From Heligmosomoides polygyrus polygyrus (Eukaryota; Nematoda; Chromadorea; Rhabditida; Heligmosomidae), in NCBI GenBank assembly GCA_947396885.1, contig OX377204.1:94622728-94686727 (forward strand): 64,000 nt of DNA, given 5' to 3'. Below the pieces are notes generated by a model. It was given only the letters and a program-made list of their open reading frames with translations, did not search any database and had not been told where the DNA came from. Position 1 is the first letter of the stretch, and each line of letters starts with the position of its first letter. Both the position numbers and the translations under genes were made by a program. Shown piece after piece: positions 24,501 to 39,546 of the stretch.

Positions 24501-27500
24501 ACGGTTGTAAACCGCGGCGATTTTTTATTTTTTGTTTGTTCGTTCGTTTTTGGTTTCCTTTAGGTTCCAACTCGTTCTCTAGGCGCCGCTCAATAAGTCT
24601 CAATTCGTTTTGTTAGCTATCTTTTAGTTATGTGGCCCCCCGGACTAGGATAGATCGTATGACGCCCAACGAGATGTGCCTCGGTGACGCAGCCGGTAAG
24701 AGTGCCGCCTCATAGGAGCACACCGGAGGGCTTTTGAGTTCGAGTCCGCGTACTGCCAGTATTTTTGCACATATTAGTTTGTTGTTATGACGCTTTCTCA
24801 TGATCACAGGAGTCAATCTTAGACCATCAATGCTAACAACAAACCAAGGCTGTCCATTTGCGCCTGCATATGTACTCACCGTAGTGTGGTACCATAGCTG
24901 TTGACTAAACGAGAGAAGCAGTAAGACTTTTTCCAGAGAAATTATAGGGTGCAGATAAGCATCTTTGAAAAACTAGCACATATGAAGGCGCAAATAGGCA
25001 GCCTTGGTTTGTTGTAAGCATTGGTGGTCTAAAATTGACTCCTGTGGTCATGAGGCAGCCTAATAACAACAAACTAATACGTGCAAAAATATTGGCAGTA
25101 CTCGGACTCGAACTCAAAAGCTCGCCGGTGTGCTTCTATGAGGTGGCACTCCTACCGACTGCGCCACCGAGGCATTTCATAGGTTGTCATATGGGTTGAT
25201 GATTGTTGCGCACACGCTTTCACACCTATTTTCCTGTCTTAAAAACGTTGAGCAAAAACCAACCGTGGTTCTGGACTTCGCTCACACAGCCCTACATCCT
25301 GTCAAAATAGCATCGCAAAGGCTGATCTTGAGTTGGGAAGCTTTCCTTTTCAGTACATAGGTGAGTTTCCTTTTGACAAGCCGTTAAACCAAACCAGTAG
25401 GGCCCTTAAAATTTAATATGAATCGCAACGGGGAGCGAATGACCTCATGAGCGCTGGCGCGAGTTATTTGTAATCCCGCGACGGTCGTCCACCTACCGGT
25501 TCGAGGCACAGCGGATAGTAGCGCTCACCCATGAGAGCGAGGTCGGGGTTCGGTCCTCGTGTGTTGCAGCACTTTGCATTTTTACTGACCGGTTGAGATT
25601 TGAGGGGTCTGACGCCCATAGAATTTTCTGCCGCTTTCTGCACATTTTCTAGCTGTATACTGTGGAAATTAAACTTGTTGTGACCTTCCTTGTTACTGAC
25701 CGGTTTTGACTCACAAGGTGATGCGAAGGGTATTCAATATAATGGTGTATGAACGTTCGACAGCAATGATAGACAGGCACAATGTGCTTGAAACAGAAGG
25801 ACCGGTCAGAATGCGGGCAACGAATAAAGGCTGCAGACTTTTTACAGCTTGTTTCCCTACCGCATTCATTGGTCCATGTAGGGAAACAAGCTGTTAAGAG
25901 TCTGTAGCTTTTAGCGTTGCCCGTATTCTGACCAGCCCTTTTGTCTCATGCACTTCGTGCCTGTGTAACATTGCTGCTGAATGTTCATACACCATTGTGT
26001 TGAATACCCTTCACATTTTGTTGCAGTTAAAAACCGGTCAGTAACAAGCAAGTAGCAACAAGGGTACTTTCCACAGTATACAGCTAGAAAATGTGCAGAA
26101 AAGGCCGGAAAACTCTGTAGACGTCAGGACTCCTCAAGTCTCAATCTTAAATTGAAATGCGAAAATATCGCAATGCAGGAGGACCGAACTCCCGACGTCC
26201 CTCGCATGAAGCAACGCAGCTATCCACTGCGCTCCAGGCCGCTGCCGGCTGAGGCATCGCGGGTGTACAAGAGACCCCAGCGCTCATGAAGAGCTAATTC
26301 TACCGTAAAGTTTAGGGATTCCCTACTTGTTTAGCTTAACGACTTGGCAAAAGAGAAACACACCTTTATACTAATTGAACGATGGAGATTCTTCTATATA
26401 CTAGCCTTCCACGTGCAGAGATAGGCTTCAGACCCAGCCCTTGTTAGGAAGACTGTCCTAGGGTATCAGAATGCTTCAGGCTATCCATAACGGCGACGAG
26501 GGCATGATCATCGACAACCGCAAGAGGCTCGGCTATCAGCTGCGCATGTTCACGGCTCGATGCTTTCCTCCGAAGCCGAACAACAAGGCTCGGCCTCTCA
26601 CAGCAGGTTCGATCACCAAGATTCAACGAAGAAGAGCGTCTGTAAGCTACGTATAGGTTCAGGGTGCTCTCCGCCTCGTCCATGCGGCACGACATCGTCC
26701 GAGCAAGACTTCAGCGGGATGCATCACGAGTCCGCCAGCCAGATTCTGCAGTCATTCATAGGCGCTGGTGGTGGAAACGCAGTACCCAAGGAGGAGCCGG
26801 ACATGGATCATGATGAGGTCAGCGAGGATAGGGGCTCTAGTGGTCGTTTCCTATTGAGGCAGCGATGTTTTAAAGGCTTCCGTGGAGGTTAGACGGCTTA
26901 AAATTTGGGGCTTTGCTGGATTTTGGCTCATTTGCTCTATTGGTCTAAGCGAGTGGCGTCTCGAAGTTAGGCTTCCAAAGCGGTTGGCTCTGTGAGATGA
27001 TCACTATTCCTTTTCACCGTAATAGAAGTTTAACAAATCTATGCGTTGCAGCCAAAAATGGTTCTAGTCGTTAATGTGGCCTACATAGGGAGGCGAAAAT
27101 GAGTCATCTAATCACAAGTAATCAGAGCACCGGCAGAAGCGTCTCCTCTTCACCCGTAGGCCATATTAACGGTTTGTATCGAAACTTTACTACATCTAGA
27201 AGGACCATCTTGCTCTACAAGAAGCGGGACGCGCACGACATTGTCATCTGTGGCCCGATCTGCCTGTTGTCGGTAGTCTACGAGCCGAGTCCTGGCTTAC
27301 TCTAGCCCAAAGGGAAGAACACGGTGATGCTGGGGCTTCGAGGTGAGATGTATACCACGGGATGCGGCTTCGAACGCTGACTCCAAATATGTGCTCCGTT
27401 TCTGCTGAACGCATCTGCGAACGGAGTTATGGACCACTTTCTGCTTAGCTCCTTGGAGCTCTGACTGCGCGCTGTCCGCCGAGTAGGCTGGAAACTGCGC

Positions 27501-28543
27501 TGGCCGGTGAGCACTGATGGCACAAGGGATAGCGGAGCGGGTGGTGAAACGGGGTGGTTTGTAGTTCGACTCCCCGGAGATGCAGGATTTTTGCAGTTCC
27601 TAAAAAAAAGATCTGCCACTATCAACCAAAGGTCTCTATGTCTAATCGCAACGGAAAATGTCACCAGAAAGGACTCGACTTCGCACAGACAATTCCATAC
27701 GGGCACGGAGATCCAATTTATTATGAAAAGTTGCTATAAACATGGCATAAAACGTTGTCTTGCCGCCATGTTTAATGTAACCATTCATAATAAATTGGTG
27801 CTCCGTGCCAGTAAGAAGTTGTCAGTGCGAAGACGAGTCCTTTCCGGTGCCCTTTTCCGTTGCACGTTGACCAAGAGAGCTTTGCTTGACTGTGACAGAT
27901 TTTTTAGGAAGTGCAAAAATCCTACATCATCGGGGTCGAATCACAAACCACCCCGTTTCATCACGCCGCTCCACTATTCCCTGCGCCATTAGTGCTCATC
28001 GACCAACGCAGTTTCCAACCTACACTGGGGATTGCGCGCAGTCAGAGTTCCAAGGGGCCAAGCTGGAAATGGTCCATAATTCCATTCATAGATGCGCTGA
28101 ACAGAAACAGAACACGTATTTGGAACCAGCGTTCGAAATCGCATCTCGTGATATACTTCTCAATGTCCCGTGGTCTCCTGTTACCCCTACCTTCTTCCCT
28201 CGTTAGATATTACCTACTAGTGGTTTCAGAGCTCGTTTGTTACTATCACGGAAAGGTAGGGCCCATTCAGAGTTACAGATGGAGTGGCGATTCTATCAAA
28301 ACATTAAGAAGTCGTTCCATTTGGTAGAGATTCTCGAGATTTCATATTTCTGACTGTTTTCAGTAGAATCAGCTGTTTCAGGGAGAGCACGAAGAGACAG
28401 GCGATGGCTTGGATGAAGTTGACAACGCCTATGGCGACGGAGGAGTGATGCAGGCTGCGCTGGCCTGTATGGTCGCCCAGCAGCAGCAACAGCAACAGCA
28501 GCAGAGACAGCAGCAAATGCTTCGGCACCATGAACACTCGTAG
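15544..28543 (+). CDS. C2H2 zinc-finger protein, Gln-rich C-terminus (11 exons, 469 aa)
   Basis: Exons: 15544-15674, 16498-16585, 16730-16786, 16843-16932, 19503-19734, 23476-23672, 23757-23839, 23907-23994, 26480-26606, 26663-26817, 28382-28543. All have GT-AG borders, every phase matches, and the sum is 1410 nt. Zinc finger 1 uses C13, C16, H32, H37; finger 2 C45, C48, H62, H67; finger 3 C272, C275, H289, H294 (split by an intron); finger 4 C302, C305, H320, H325. Between the pairs lies a Ser/Pro/Thr-rich linker (about 123-265). The tail has an acidic KEEPDMDHDE stretch and a Gln run just before the end. C2H2 pairs and a Q-rich tail suggest a nuclear DNA- or RNA-binding regulator; this is inference and I do not recognise the orthologue. 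The ATG directly follows TTTCAG, so the 5' end may be trans-spliced or a further upstream exon may exist. The weakest calls are exon 4 (two frames open, chosen by phase) and donor GTTCGA at 26607. Confidence 0.84.
17649..17818. mobile_element. MITE with GG..GGATTCATCAA ends
   Basis: GGACTGGATTCATCAAC is mirrored by GTTGAGGAATCCGGC; the core CCCTGATAGCGCGGCTTA is mirrored. It lies in intron 4 of the zinc-finger gene. Confidence 0.8.
18112..18182 (+). repeat. tRNA-like unit, left arm of fold-back A
   Basis: A-box-like TTTGGTGCAGTGGATAG and B-box TGGTTCGATCCCC with normal spacing. Acceptor pairing is poor, so it is probably a pol III promoter relic rather than a tRNA gene. Confidence 0.55.
18535..18608 (-). 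repeat. tRNA-like unit, right arm of fold-back A
   Basis: Inverted counterpart of the left-arm unit; on the minus strand GGTTGGCGCAGTGAGTAGCG and a degenerate B-box ACGGTTCGGTCTCC. Confidence 0.5.
18971..19140. mobile_element. MITE, near-perfect palindrome with GGGGCCGGATTCATCAA ends
   Basis: GGGGCCGGATTCATCAAAGT at the left is mirrored exactly at the right end. The inner GATAACGCGGC and TTCTCCGTTAAAGTTACTGC also pair. Confidence 0.92.
20038..20331 (+). mobile_element. tRNA-derived SINE, copy 2
   Basis: Same A-box (TAGCGCAGTCGGAGGAGGCG), B-box and tail as the copy at 14906. A second partial head (GTGTAGCGTAGTGGG) stands immediately 5'. It lies in intron 5 of the zinc-finger gene, in the sense direction. 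Confidence 0.85.
20332..21320. repeat. Degenerate fold-back repeat region in intron 5
   Basis: Contains a block (20640-20820: TAAATGCCACTTACATGGA, AAAATCGCGACGTCTTGG) related to 54690-54860, and its inverted partner at 21105-21165. No gene is seen. Confidence 0.55.
21331..21768. mobile_element. TIR element with GGGCCCGAATTCATG ends
   Basis: The left GGGCCCGAATTCATG and the right TTCATGAATGCGGGCC are inverted, as are the inner CTACCGCC blocks. The ends resemble the GGCCGGATTCATCAA MITEs. Confidence 0.65.
21811..22909. mobile_element. Long fold-back with ACAGGGTGT ends, copy 1
   Basis: Ends ACAGGGTGTTTCAAAA and TTGAGACACCCTAT. The whole 1.1 kb is nearly palindromic, for example CAGACGAGTGCATGGCGCAT on the right against GCGCTATGCACTCGTCTG on the left. 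It lies in intron 5 of the zinc-finger gene. Confidence 0.88.
23247..23330 (+). repeat. Weak tRNA-like sequence
   Basis: An A-box-like CGTAGCGCAGTAGGCAG is followed by a poor B-box candidate. It may be a decayed SINE head. Confidence 0.3.
24251..24655. mobile_element. Nested MITE, about 405 bp, TIR about 33 bp
   Basis: ATCTACCCTAGTCTGGGGGG and the following CACATAACTAAAA are mirrored at the right end as TTTTAGTTATGTG and CCCCCCGGACTAGGATAGAT. Confidence 0.82.
24682..24760 (+). repeat. tRNA-like unit, left arm of fold-back B1
   Basis: A-box TCGGTGACGCAGCCGG and B-box GAGTTCGAGTCCGC. Homologous units stand at 25100-25170 (-), 44988-45057 (+) and 45500-45575 (-). Confidence 0.6.
25100..25170 (-). 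repeat. tRNA-like unit, right arm of fold-back B1
   Basis: On the minus strand: CTCGGTGGCGCAGTCGGTAG (A-box) and GAGTTCGAGTCCGAG (B-box). Confidence 0.6.
25499..25565 (+). repeat. tRNA-like unit, left arm of fold-back C
   Basis: A-box-like GGCACAGCGGATAGTAGCG and B-box GGGGTTCGGTCCTCG. The head differs from those of fold-backs A and B. Confidence 0.55.
26185..26265 (-). repeat. tRNA-like unit, right arm of fold-back C
   Basis: On the minus strand: GGAGCGCAGTGGATAGCTGC and GGGAGTTCGGTCCTCC. Confidence 0.55.
27065..27177. mobile_element. MITE with CTAGTCGTTAATGTGGCC ends
   Basis: CTAGTCGTTAATGTGGCCTAC at the left and GTAGGCCATATTAACGGTTT at the right. The same ends bound 61284-61458 and recur in the array at 47258-48235. 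Confidence 0.7.
27527..27597 (+). repeat. tRNA-like unit, left arm of fold-back D
   Basis: A-box-like GATAGCGGAGCGGGTGG and B-box TAGTTCGACTCCCC, followed by GATTTTTGCAGTTCC. Confidence 0.5.
27910..28000 (-). repeat. tRNA-like unit, right arm of fold-back D
   Basis: Mirror copy: GGGGTCGAATCACAAACCAC corresponds to the B-box end on the minus strand. Confidence 0.5.
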
Positions 28544-28916
28544 AAGTCCGCTGGACTCGACAACCGTTTGTGTACATAGTTCTTCCTATGCTAACCACCT
28601 TGTTTTGTGTTGTATTGTATTGTTTGACTAAGGCAGCCCCAGGTTTGAAGCAGGCAGGTACCGTTGTGCTCGCGACGGAGAGCAGCTTGAAGTCGCGCTG
28701 TGTGCTAGCCATGCCATTTCGTATCTCGTCAACAGAGTGCCCAATTACGGTAATCACAGACGTATCCACTTGTCCATAGATCCACGCGACATATCACGAT
28801 TTAACTGCGTATCAAGTAGGACGGGGTCTACACCATTTTTATGTCAAACTGGACATTTTTCAAACCAAACTGAACACTTTCCAAATCAAACTGGACACTC
28901 TTCTAAGTAAGGCCTA

Positions 28917-29119
28917 AAGGTCTGTTCATACTTCGCGACAAGAGCGACAAAAGCGACAAGAGAGACTGGGGCGACGGATGTAGTATGGTGTACGTAAATA
29001 ATTGTGTACTCCACACTCCGTCTGCGAAGAAGGTAGTGTGAAATGCGTAATTATTTACGTACACCACACTACATACGTCGCTTTTGTCGCTCTTGTTGGG
29101 AAGTATGAACAGGCCCTAA
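28917..29119. mobile_element. MITE with GTTCATACTTCGCGAC ends
   Basis: GGTCTGTTCATACTTCGCGA at the left and GGGAAGTATGAACAGGCCCT at the right. The inner GTACGTAAATAATTG pairs with AATTATTTACGTACACC. Confidence 0.85.
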
Positions 29120-29388
29120 GGTATACTCCCGCGGGAGTGTCCACAGCACGTCCGCAGAGGTCGTTGTCGGCCGGGATGGCCCGCGTCGCAATGGAGCGCG
29201 TTTTCGGCGCCGAAATTTAAACGACGTCGCCGACCGACAGCCTTCCGTCCAGCCTTACCAAGTAAACCAGCCCCCTTATCGTCCGTCGGCAACGATCCGC
29301 GGACGGCGGGCGTGACGGGGCGCGGCGATTGGCCAGGTGAGGGATCCCGGCACGATTCGCCGACACTTCCGCGGAAGTATACAAGAGG
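29120..29388. mobile_element. TIR element with GTATACT.CCGCGG.AGTGTC ends
   Basis: GGTATACTCCCGCGGGAGTG at the left and CACTTCCGCGGAAGTATAC at the right; the interior is GC-rich. It abuts the previous MITE. Confidence 0.7.
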
Positions 29389-29399
29389 CCTAAGCTTGT

Positions 29400-30290
29400 C
29401 GCTTCTGAAGTCAAGTTGAGCATCTTCCAAATAGAAACGAGCTTCTTCCACATTATGATGGAGACTCTTCAAGCCGGCTTAAATAATTTTCAGTTCAAGG
29501 AGGAAGTTCAGTATGACTTCCTTTGAATTTTTTAGCTCTACCGCCCAGGAAGTGAGCAGACTATCTGAAATTTTTTACAGAATTTTTGTTTTTAACGAAA
29601 ATAGTGGATTAGTGCTTATTGTAAAGCACAACAAAGCAGCAATCACAAAGTGTATTAAAGGAAGAGATCGCGACATGAACTCGACTACATCATCGCTTAA
29701 TATTTATTCGATTGGTAGCAAAAATTCTGTTTTGTGTGAGGTAACACAGATGTGGACGGTGCAATAAGAACACAAGTCCTCATGTGGCTAGTTCAGGTAT
29801 GCAGCATCTACACTACCAGATAAATATTGCAATGATGAAGCCGAGTTCATAGCGCAATATTTATCTAATAGTATAGATGCTGCATGCCTGAAAGAGCGAC
29901 GTGACGACGTGTTCTTATTGTACCGTCCACATTTGTGTAACCTCACACAAAACAGAATTTTTGCTACCAATCGAATAAATATTAAGCGATCATGCAGTCG
30001 AGTTCATGTCGCGATCTCTTCCTTTAATGCACCTTGTGATTGCTGCTTAGCTGTACTTTGCAACAAGCAGTAATCCATTATCTTCCTTAAAAACAAAAGT
30101 TTTGTAAAATTTCAGACAGTGTGCTCACTTTCTGAGGCAGTAGAGCAAAAAAATTCAAATAAAGTCGTACTGAACTTCCTCCTTGAACTGAAAATTATTT
30201 AAACCGGCTTGGAGAGTCTCCATTATAATGTGGAACAAGCTCGTTTTGATTGGGAAGATGTTCAGTTTGGTGTCAAAAGCGTCAAGCTTC
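29400..30290. mobile_element. Long fold-back, about 0.9 kb
   Basis: CATTATGATGGAGACTCTTC and TTTTCAGTTCAAGGAGGAAG (left) are mirrored as CTTCCTCCTTGAACTGAAAA and GAGTCTCCATTATAATGTGG (right), with centre near 29840. The subterminal CATCTTCCAAAT-type blocks recur in 36600-36690 and 53790-54240. Confidence 0.88.
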
Positions 30291-30733
30291 CTTGGTTGGG
30301 TGTCCAATTTGGATTTGAACAGTGTCCAGTTTGATTTGAATTGAGTTCAGCTTGACGTGGAAGTGGTTATACTAAAGTCGCCGAGCGGTTGAAGTATGAA
30401 CCCAGCCTACTGAAAGTAGTGTTACAGCTAGTTCTGGCTCATGTGATGTGAATGCTCCATGATTTTGCCCATGTCTGTCTCCCTCTCTCGTTCCTCATTT
30501 GTCTCCGGTCTAGTCGCGGTTCAGCAGCGCCGTCTGTGTTGTGAAGTTTTCATTGTTACGGTAAAAGCCTCATGTGTACTACATATCGCGTTTCGTTGTT
30601 CAGTGTGTTGCATAAATTTCTACACAACTACGACATCGTTCCTTGTTCAGAAAGTGTGACTCCGCTGCAGATATCATTGCTTTGGCTCCTTCCAGAAGAA
30701 GCCGTGGTTATTGTCCATAGGTATCGTTTAAGG

Positions 30734-35935
<5,202 letters not shown>

Positions 35936-36429
35936 TGATCTTCGTAAGCGGATCTCGCTGCTCGCTTTTCCCACGCGTGCCTCATCGTGCTGTTATAAAC
36001 CTCTGCCCGAGAATTCACCACCACGTCTTCTTCGTCGTCACTCGTCCTCATTTTGTGTATGTAAGGTAAAAGAAGCTCCGTCAATGATCCGGTATCTCTG
36101 TTGCTCTAATGCGATTTTTCGATCCCGACAACCTGTGCTGCTGTTCATATTCGCCGTGTTTGTTTGCAGATCGTTATGTATGAAGGGAGTGATCTGTGTA
36201 CTAATTGTGTAACTTTGAAACGTAAAAAAAGTGGAGTCTTTGACACAGTGGCAGAAGGCTGACGATTCTTTAGTGAGACGTACATATCTAGGAACCTGAC
36301 ACCCATTCACTCACCACTACATTTCCGAAAATAATGAAGTGCACGGCGTTGCCTTTCTCAAAAGCTGGAGTTTTAGCCGTCTTTGTAGTTGCGCCGCTGC
36401 GCGGCTGTTCACCATAGTCGGGATAGATA
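35936..36429. other. rbx-1 3' flank
   Basis: No canonical AATAAA is obvious close to the stop codon, and no further gene is seen. Confidence 0.4.
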
Positions 36430-36852
36430 TCGATCGGGCGGCGCGAAAAATCGATATATTTGGAAATTGTGGTGCCGCGCCGTGTGTCGGCGAAAGTATA
36501 AACTAGGCCATACACGGTGCAGTAGATCATTTTTGAAGGGAGTCACCCTATAAGTCTAGTTCTTCGCCGGAAATATATTTTGAAATCAAATTCGACACCT
36601 TTCTAAGCAAATTTGGTACTTTTAAACTGAACATCTTCGAAATTAAAGCTACACTCTTCCACATTACACTAGGCACTCTTCGTCGAGATGGTAAGAATTT
36701 TTTAAAGTCTTTACGACCTTCTTTAATTTTTTTACTCACCTGCTCCAATAAGGGAACCGACTGTTTGAGATTTTATAAAATTCTGAAATTTTCAGAAAAT
36801 TGTTGCCCAAGCTTGTTCTAGAGTACGGAAAGGCAGCAGTATCTAGCGTGTT

Positions 36853-37128
36853 AGGGAGTGTTTAGCGTGCACGCGACGCGCGACGTGATGTAATGGTAAG
36901 CTCCCATATCGATCGCGCGACGCGATGAATCGATATGGGAGCCTTTCATTAGGCCTTTGTCATACCATCGCTCACCTCGAGCGGCGTCTAATGATATGCA
37001 CCCGTATCGATTCCATCGCGCCGCCCGATCGATATGGGAGCATATCATTAGGCGTCGCTCGGGGTGAGCGATGGTATGACAAAGGCCTTACATGGCGCCG
37101 CGCGTCGCGTGCACGCTAAACGCTCCCT
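36853..37128. mobile_element. Outer MITE of a nested pair
   Basis: Arms of about 30 bp (36853-36882 and 37099-37128), carrying TTTAGCGTGCACGCGACGCG, are reverse complements with one mismatch. The rest includes a palindrome around ATCGATATGGGAGC (36899-36945) and the inserted inner MITE. Confidence 0.9.
36952..37087. mobile_element. Inner MITE, 136 bp, perfect 25-bp TIR and TTA duplication
   Basis: Arms 36952-36976 and 37063-37087 are exact reverse complements (starting GGCCTTTGTCATACC). Both sides are flanked by TTA (36949-36951, 37088-37090). A 3-bp TTA duplication is typical of the PIF/Harbinger superfamily. Confidence 0.93.
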
Positions 37129-37130
37129 CA

Positions 37131-37230
37131 AGGCCCTGTTTATACCTCGACGCCGAGCGGCGCGATCGATCAATTTGGCCACTTTACATGCCGTCGCGTC
37201 GCTCGGTATTGGAAGTATAAACGAGGCCGA
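37131..37230. mobile_element. MITE of the GGCCC(T/C)GTTTATAC family
   Basis: AAGGCCCTGTTTATACCTCG at the left and GGAAGTATAAACGAGGCCG at the right; the interior TTGGCCACTTTACATGCCGT is shared with 40311-40335. Confidence 0.85.
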
Positions 37231-37760
37231 AAGGATGAGATCTCGTCACTGCACTACTCTAGCTTGTGGCGATTTTAATTTGATTGACAATGCAAATACA
37301 GTCCACTTGTAGCAAAGTGAAGATATGCCTTTTTTTCGCAAATGTTTTTGCTGTACCCGCTGCCAAGCGTATAACTCCATACAGACAGAGTTTTTGCTAT
37401 CAATGAAATGAAAAGCGCAACATTTTAGACGAATGCCTGGCGCAACCTTCGGCAATCTTCTTTTAACATTAAAAATTGCTGCTTTCCTGCAGTTTAAAAC
37501 AAACTCTAGCCCATTTTTTCTCGAAAAGTAAAATTTGTATAAAAATTCTAAAAATGTGTTAACTTAATGGGGAGGGTGATTAAAAGAAATTTTAGAGAAA
37601 GTGATACCAAATTTTCCTTGAACAAAAAATTATTCCAACCTTCTCGGTAGTCCAGTGTAATGTGAAAGAAGCTCGCTTTCATTTTGAGAATGTTCAGTTT
37701 GATTTTAAAAACGTCAAGCATGCATAGAACACAGTCCAGTTTGATTTGAAGAGTATCTAC

Positions 37761-38817
37761 TAGGTTGTTCCATAAGTCCCTGCAGTTTTTTCAACGATTC
37801 ACTGCAGATTTCGCCGGCGGTCTCTTGCATAGCGCTGCATAGCTTTCGAAAGAGAATGATTTGCGCTATCAGAGCATGCATTGCATTTCTTTTTTCATCA
37901 TGAATTTTGTCAATTTTTAGGTCGTTGAAGTGAAAAGTGAAAAAGTGAAGAAGTAGCCTTTTGCGCACTTGTTCTCTCCGCTTAGGTTTGTAATTTTTTG
38001 CGCAGTTTTTTACAGCATTTGGAAGAAAATGTTCTGTACTACAAGAATATGTGTTAGTGCTATTTGCTCACATGTCCTTTGTTGATTTTTAGTCCATCAA
38101 ATTGGGAATTCCGACTTTTCCGTCCGAATTTTTACCAAAACTCCGGTTCTGTGGTTGGACTTTATTGCTCGGTGTTATATGTCGTTTGGAAGAGGATGTC
38201 TTGCTCAGTAAGAATTTGTGTCGCGTTTATTGGCTCACGTTGATTTCTGTCGAATATCAACAACTGAAGAAGGAGAAGGAGTTGTTGGTGAAGACGATTT
38301 TTCTCTTTTTGGAATTTTGTTGATATTCAGTAGAAATCAATAAAAGCGACACATATTCTTATGGAGCGAGACATTCTCGTCCGTCTCGTCCGAATGACAT
38401 ACAACACCAACCCCAAAAGTCCAACCGCAGAGTAGGAGCTGTCGGCAAACATAACCATCCTCCTTCGGACGTCCCAATTTGATGACCTAAAAATCAATAA
38501 AGGACAAATGAGCAAATGGCACTAACACATATTCTTGTAGTACAGAACATTGTCTTCCAAATGCTATAAAAAACTGCGCAAAAAATTCCAAACCTAAGCG
38601 GAGAGAACAAGTGCGCAAAAGGCTACTTTTTCACTTTTTCTTTTTTCACTTCAACGACCTAAAAATTGACAAAATTCACGATGAAAAAAGAAATGCAATA
38701 CATGTTCTGATAGGGCAAATCATTCTCTTTCGAAAGCTATGCAGCGCTATGCAAGAGACCGCCGGCGAAATCTGCAGTGAATCGTTGAAAAAACTGCAGG
38801 GACTTATGGAACAACCT
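37761..38817. mobile_element. Long fold-back with AGGTTGTTCCATAAGTC ends, copy 1
   Basis: AGGTTGTTCCATAAGTCCCTG at the left and GGGACTTATGGAACAACCT at the right, inside TA dinucleotides. Arms of about 500 bp include CTTTCGAAAGAGAATGATTT / AATCATTCTCTTTCGAAAG. The terminal sequence resembles mariner-type ends. Confidence 0.9.
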
Positions 38818-39065
38818 TATACATGTGTTACATTTGTTTTCAGTGTCTCATGTATTGCTAGTAAACACTGCCAAATTCCCTTTCCTGACTAGGTGTCGCA
38901 TTCGGCTATTCTCTCATTCACTAGATTAGTGTCTTGTTTTTATTTTGTCGTTTGTATTCGTTAATTTTCTTTTTAACAGTCTTGAGGAGGTTCTCTGTCT
39001 TGCGCTGCCGCCCGGCTGGGCAACGTAGGACTTGCCGTTGGAATATGAAGCGTTTTTGCAACGAA

Positions 39066-39546
39066 ACATGGTCCGAAAGTGGGTCATATATGGATAACAC
39101 AGTAGAAACTCTAATTGTGCTAAACTAACTGTCAGACGGTCATTATAATCGTGTAATCACCACCTTAAACGGTCAGCAATTGACGAGAATCGATGCAGAT
39201 CATCGATCGGCCATTATTTTTTTGCGCGGACACATGGACAAACGGAGGGCGAAGTTGCCCATTTACACTAGGATTTTCACTCACTTTAAAAACAGTGTAA
39301 AGAGGTGCAATACACTTTTTTTAAGTGAGTGGGAGTCCTATTGTAAATGGGCAAGTCCGCCTGCGGTCTGCTCATGTGTACCGTGCAAAATTAATGACCG
39401 TTTAACGAGCTGTGTCGACTCTCGTCAATTGCTGACCGTTTAAGGAGGTTATCACACTATTATAATGACCGTCTGACAATTAGTTTGGCGTAGTTAGAGC
39501 TGCAACTGTGTCATCCATTTACATGACCCAATTTTGCGCCATGTTT
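39066..39546. mobile_element. Fold-back with CTAACTGTCAGACGGTCATT core
   Basis: CTAACTGTCAGACGGTCATT (39125) pairs with AATGACCGTCTGACAATTAG (39462). Outer CATGGTCCGAAAGTGGGTCA is mirrored by TGACCCAATTTTGCGCCATG. The inner GTTGCCCATTTACACTAGGA pairs with TCCTATTGTAAATGGGC. Confidence 0.9.

Larger units (their letters stand above)
24092..25350. mobile_element. Fold-back B1 with convergent tRNA-like units
   Basis: The outer modules (AAGGAAAGGTCCCGACACG, GGCAGGATGTAGGGCC, GTGTGCGCAACAATCATCAA) are mirrored at 25190-25350. A tRNA-like unit stands in each arm: 24682-24760 (+) and 25100-25170 (-). A separate MITE (24251-24655) is inserted in the left arm. It lies in intron 8 of the zinc-finger gene. 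Confidence 0.85.
25444..26291. mobile_element. Fold-back C with convergent tRNA-like units
   Basis: CTCATGAGCGCTGG at the left and CCAGCGCTCATGAAG at the right. Both arms carry CAGTATACAGCTAGAAAATG-type, ACTGACCGGTT-type and CAGCTTGTTTCCCTA blocks in opposite orientation around about 25873. tRNA-like heads stand at 25499-25565 (+) and 26185-26265 (-). Intron 8 of the zinc-finger gene. Confidence 0.85.
27301..28206. mobile_element. Fold-back D with convergent tRNA-like units
   Basis: The left GGGAAGAACACGGTGATGC and GAACGCTGACTCCAAATA reappear inverted on the right (TACCTTCTTCCCTCG, TATTTGGAACCAGCGTTCG). tRNA-like heads at 27527-27597 (+) and 27910-28000 (-) point inwards. Intron 10 of the zinc-finger gene. 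Confidence 0.82.

Noticed and set aside
26642..26662. Donor GTAAGC at 26642 as the end of zinc-finger exon 9
   Set aside because: It is a better-looking donor than GTTCGA at 26607, but it ends in phase 0, and the next exon needs phase 1 to read through CSPPRPCG...KEEPD. In phase 0 that exon meets a stop.
28304..28769. Reverse-strand ORFs with Leu or Ala runs
   Set aside because: These are the complement of the Gln-codon run in the last zinc-finger exon.
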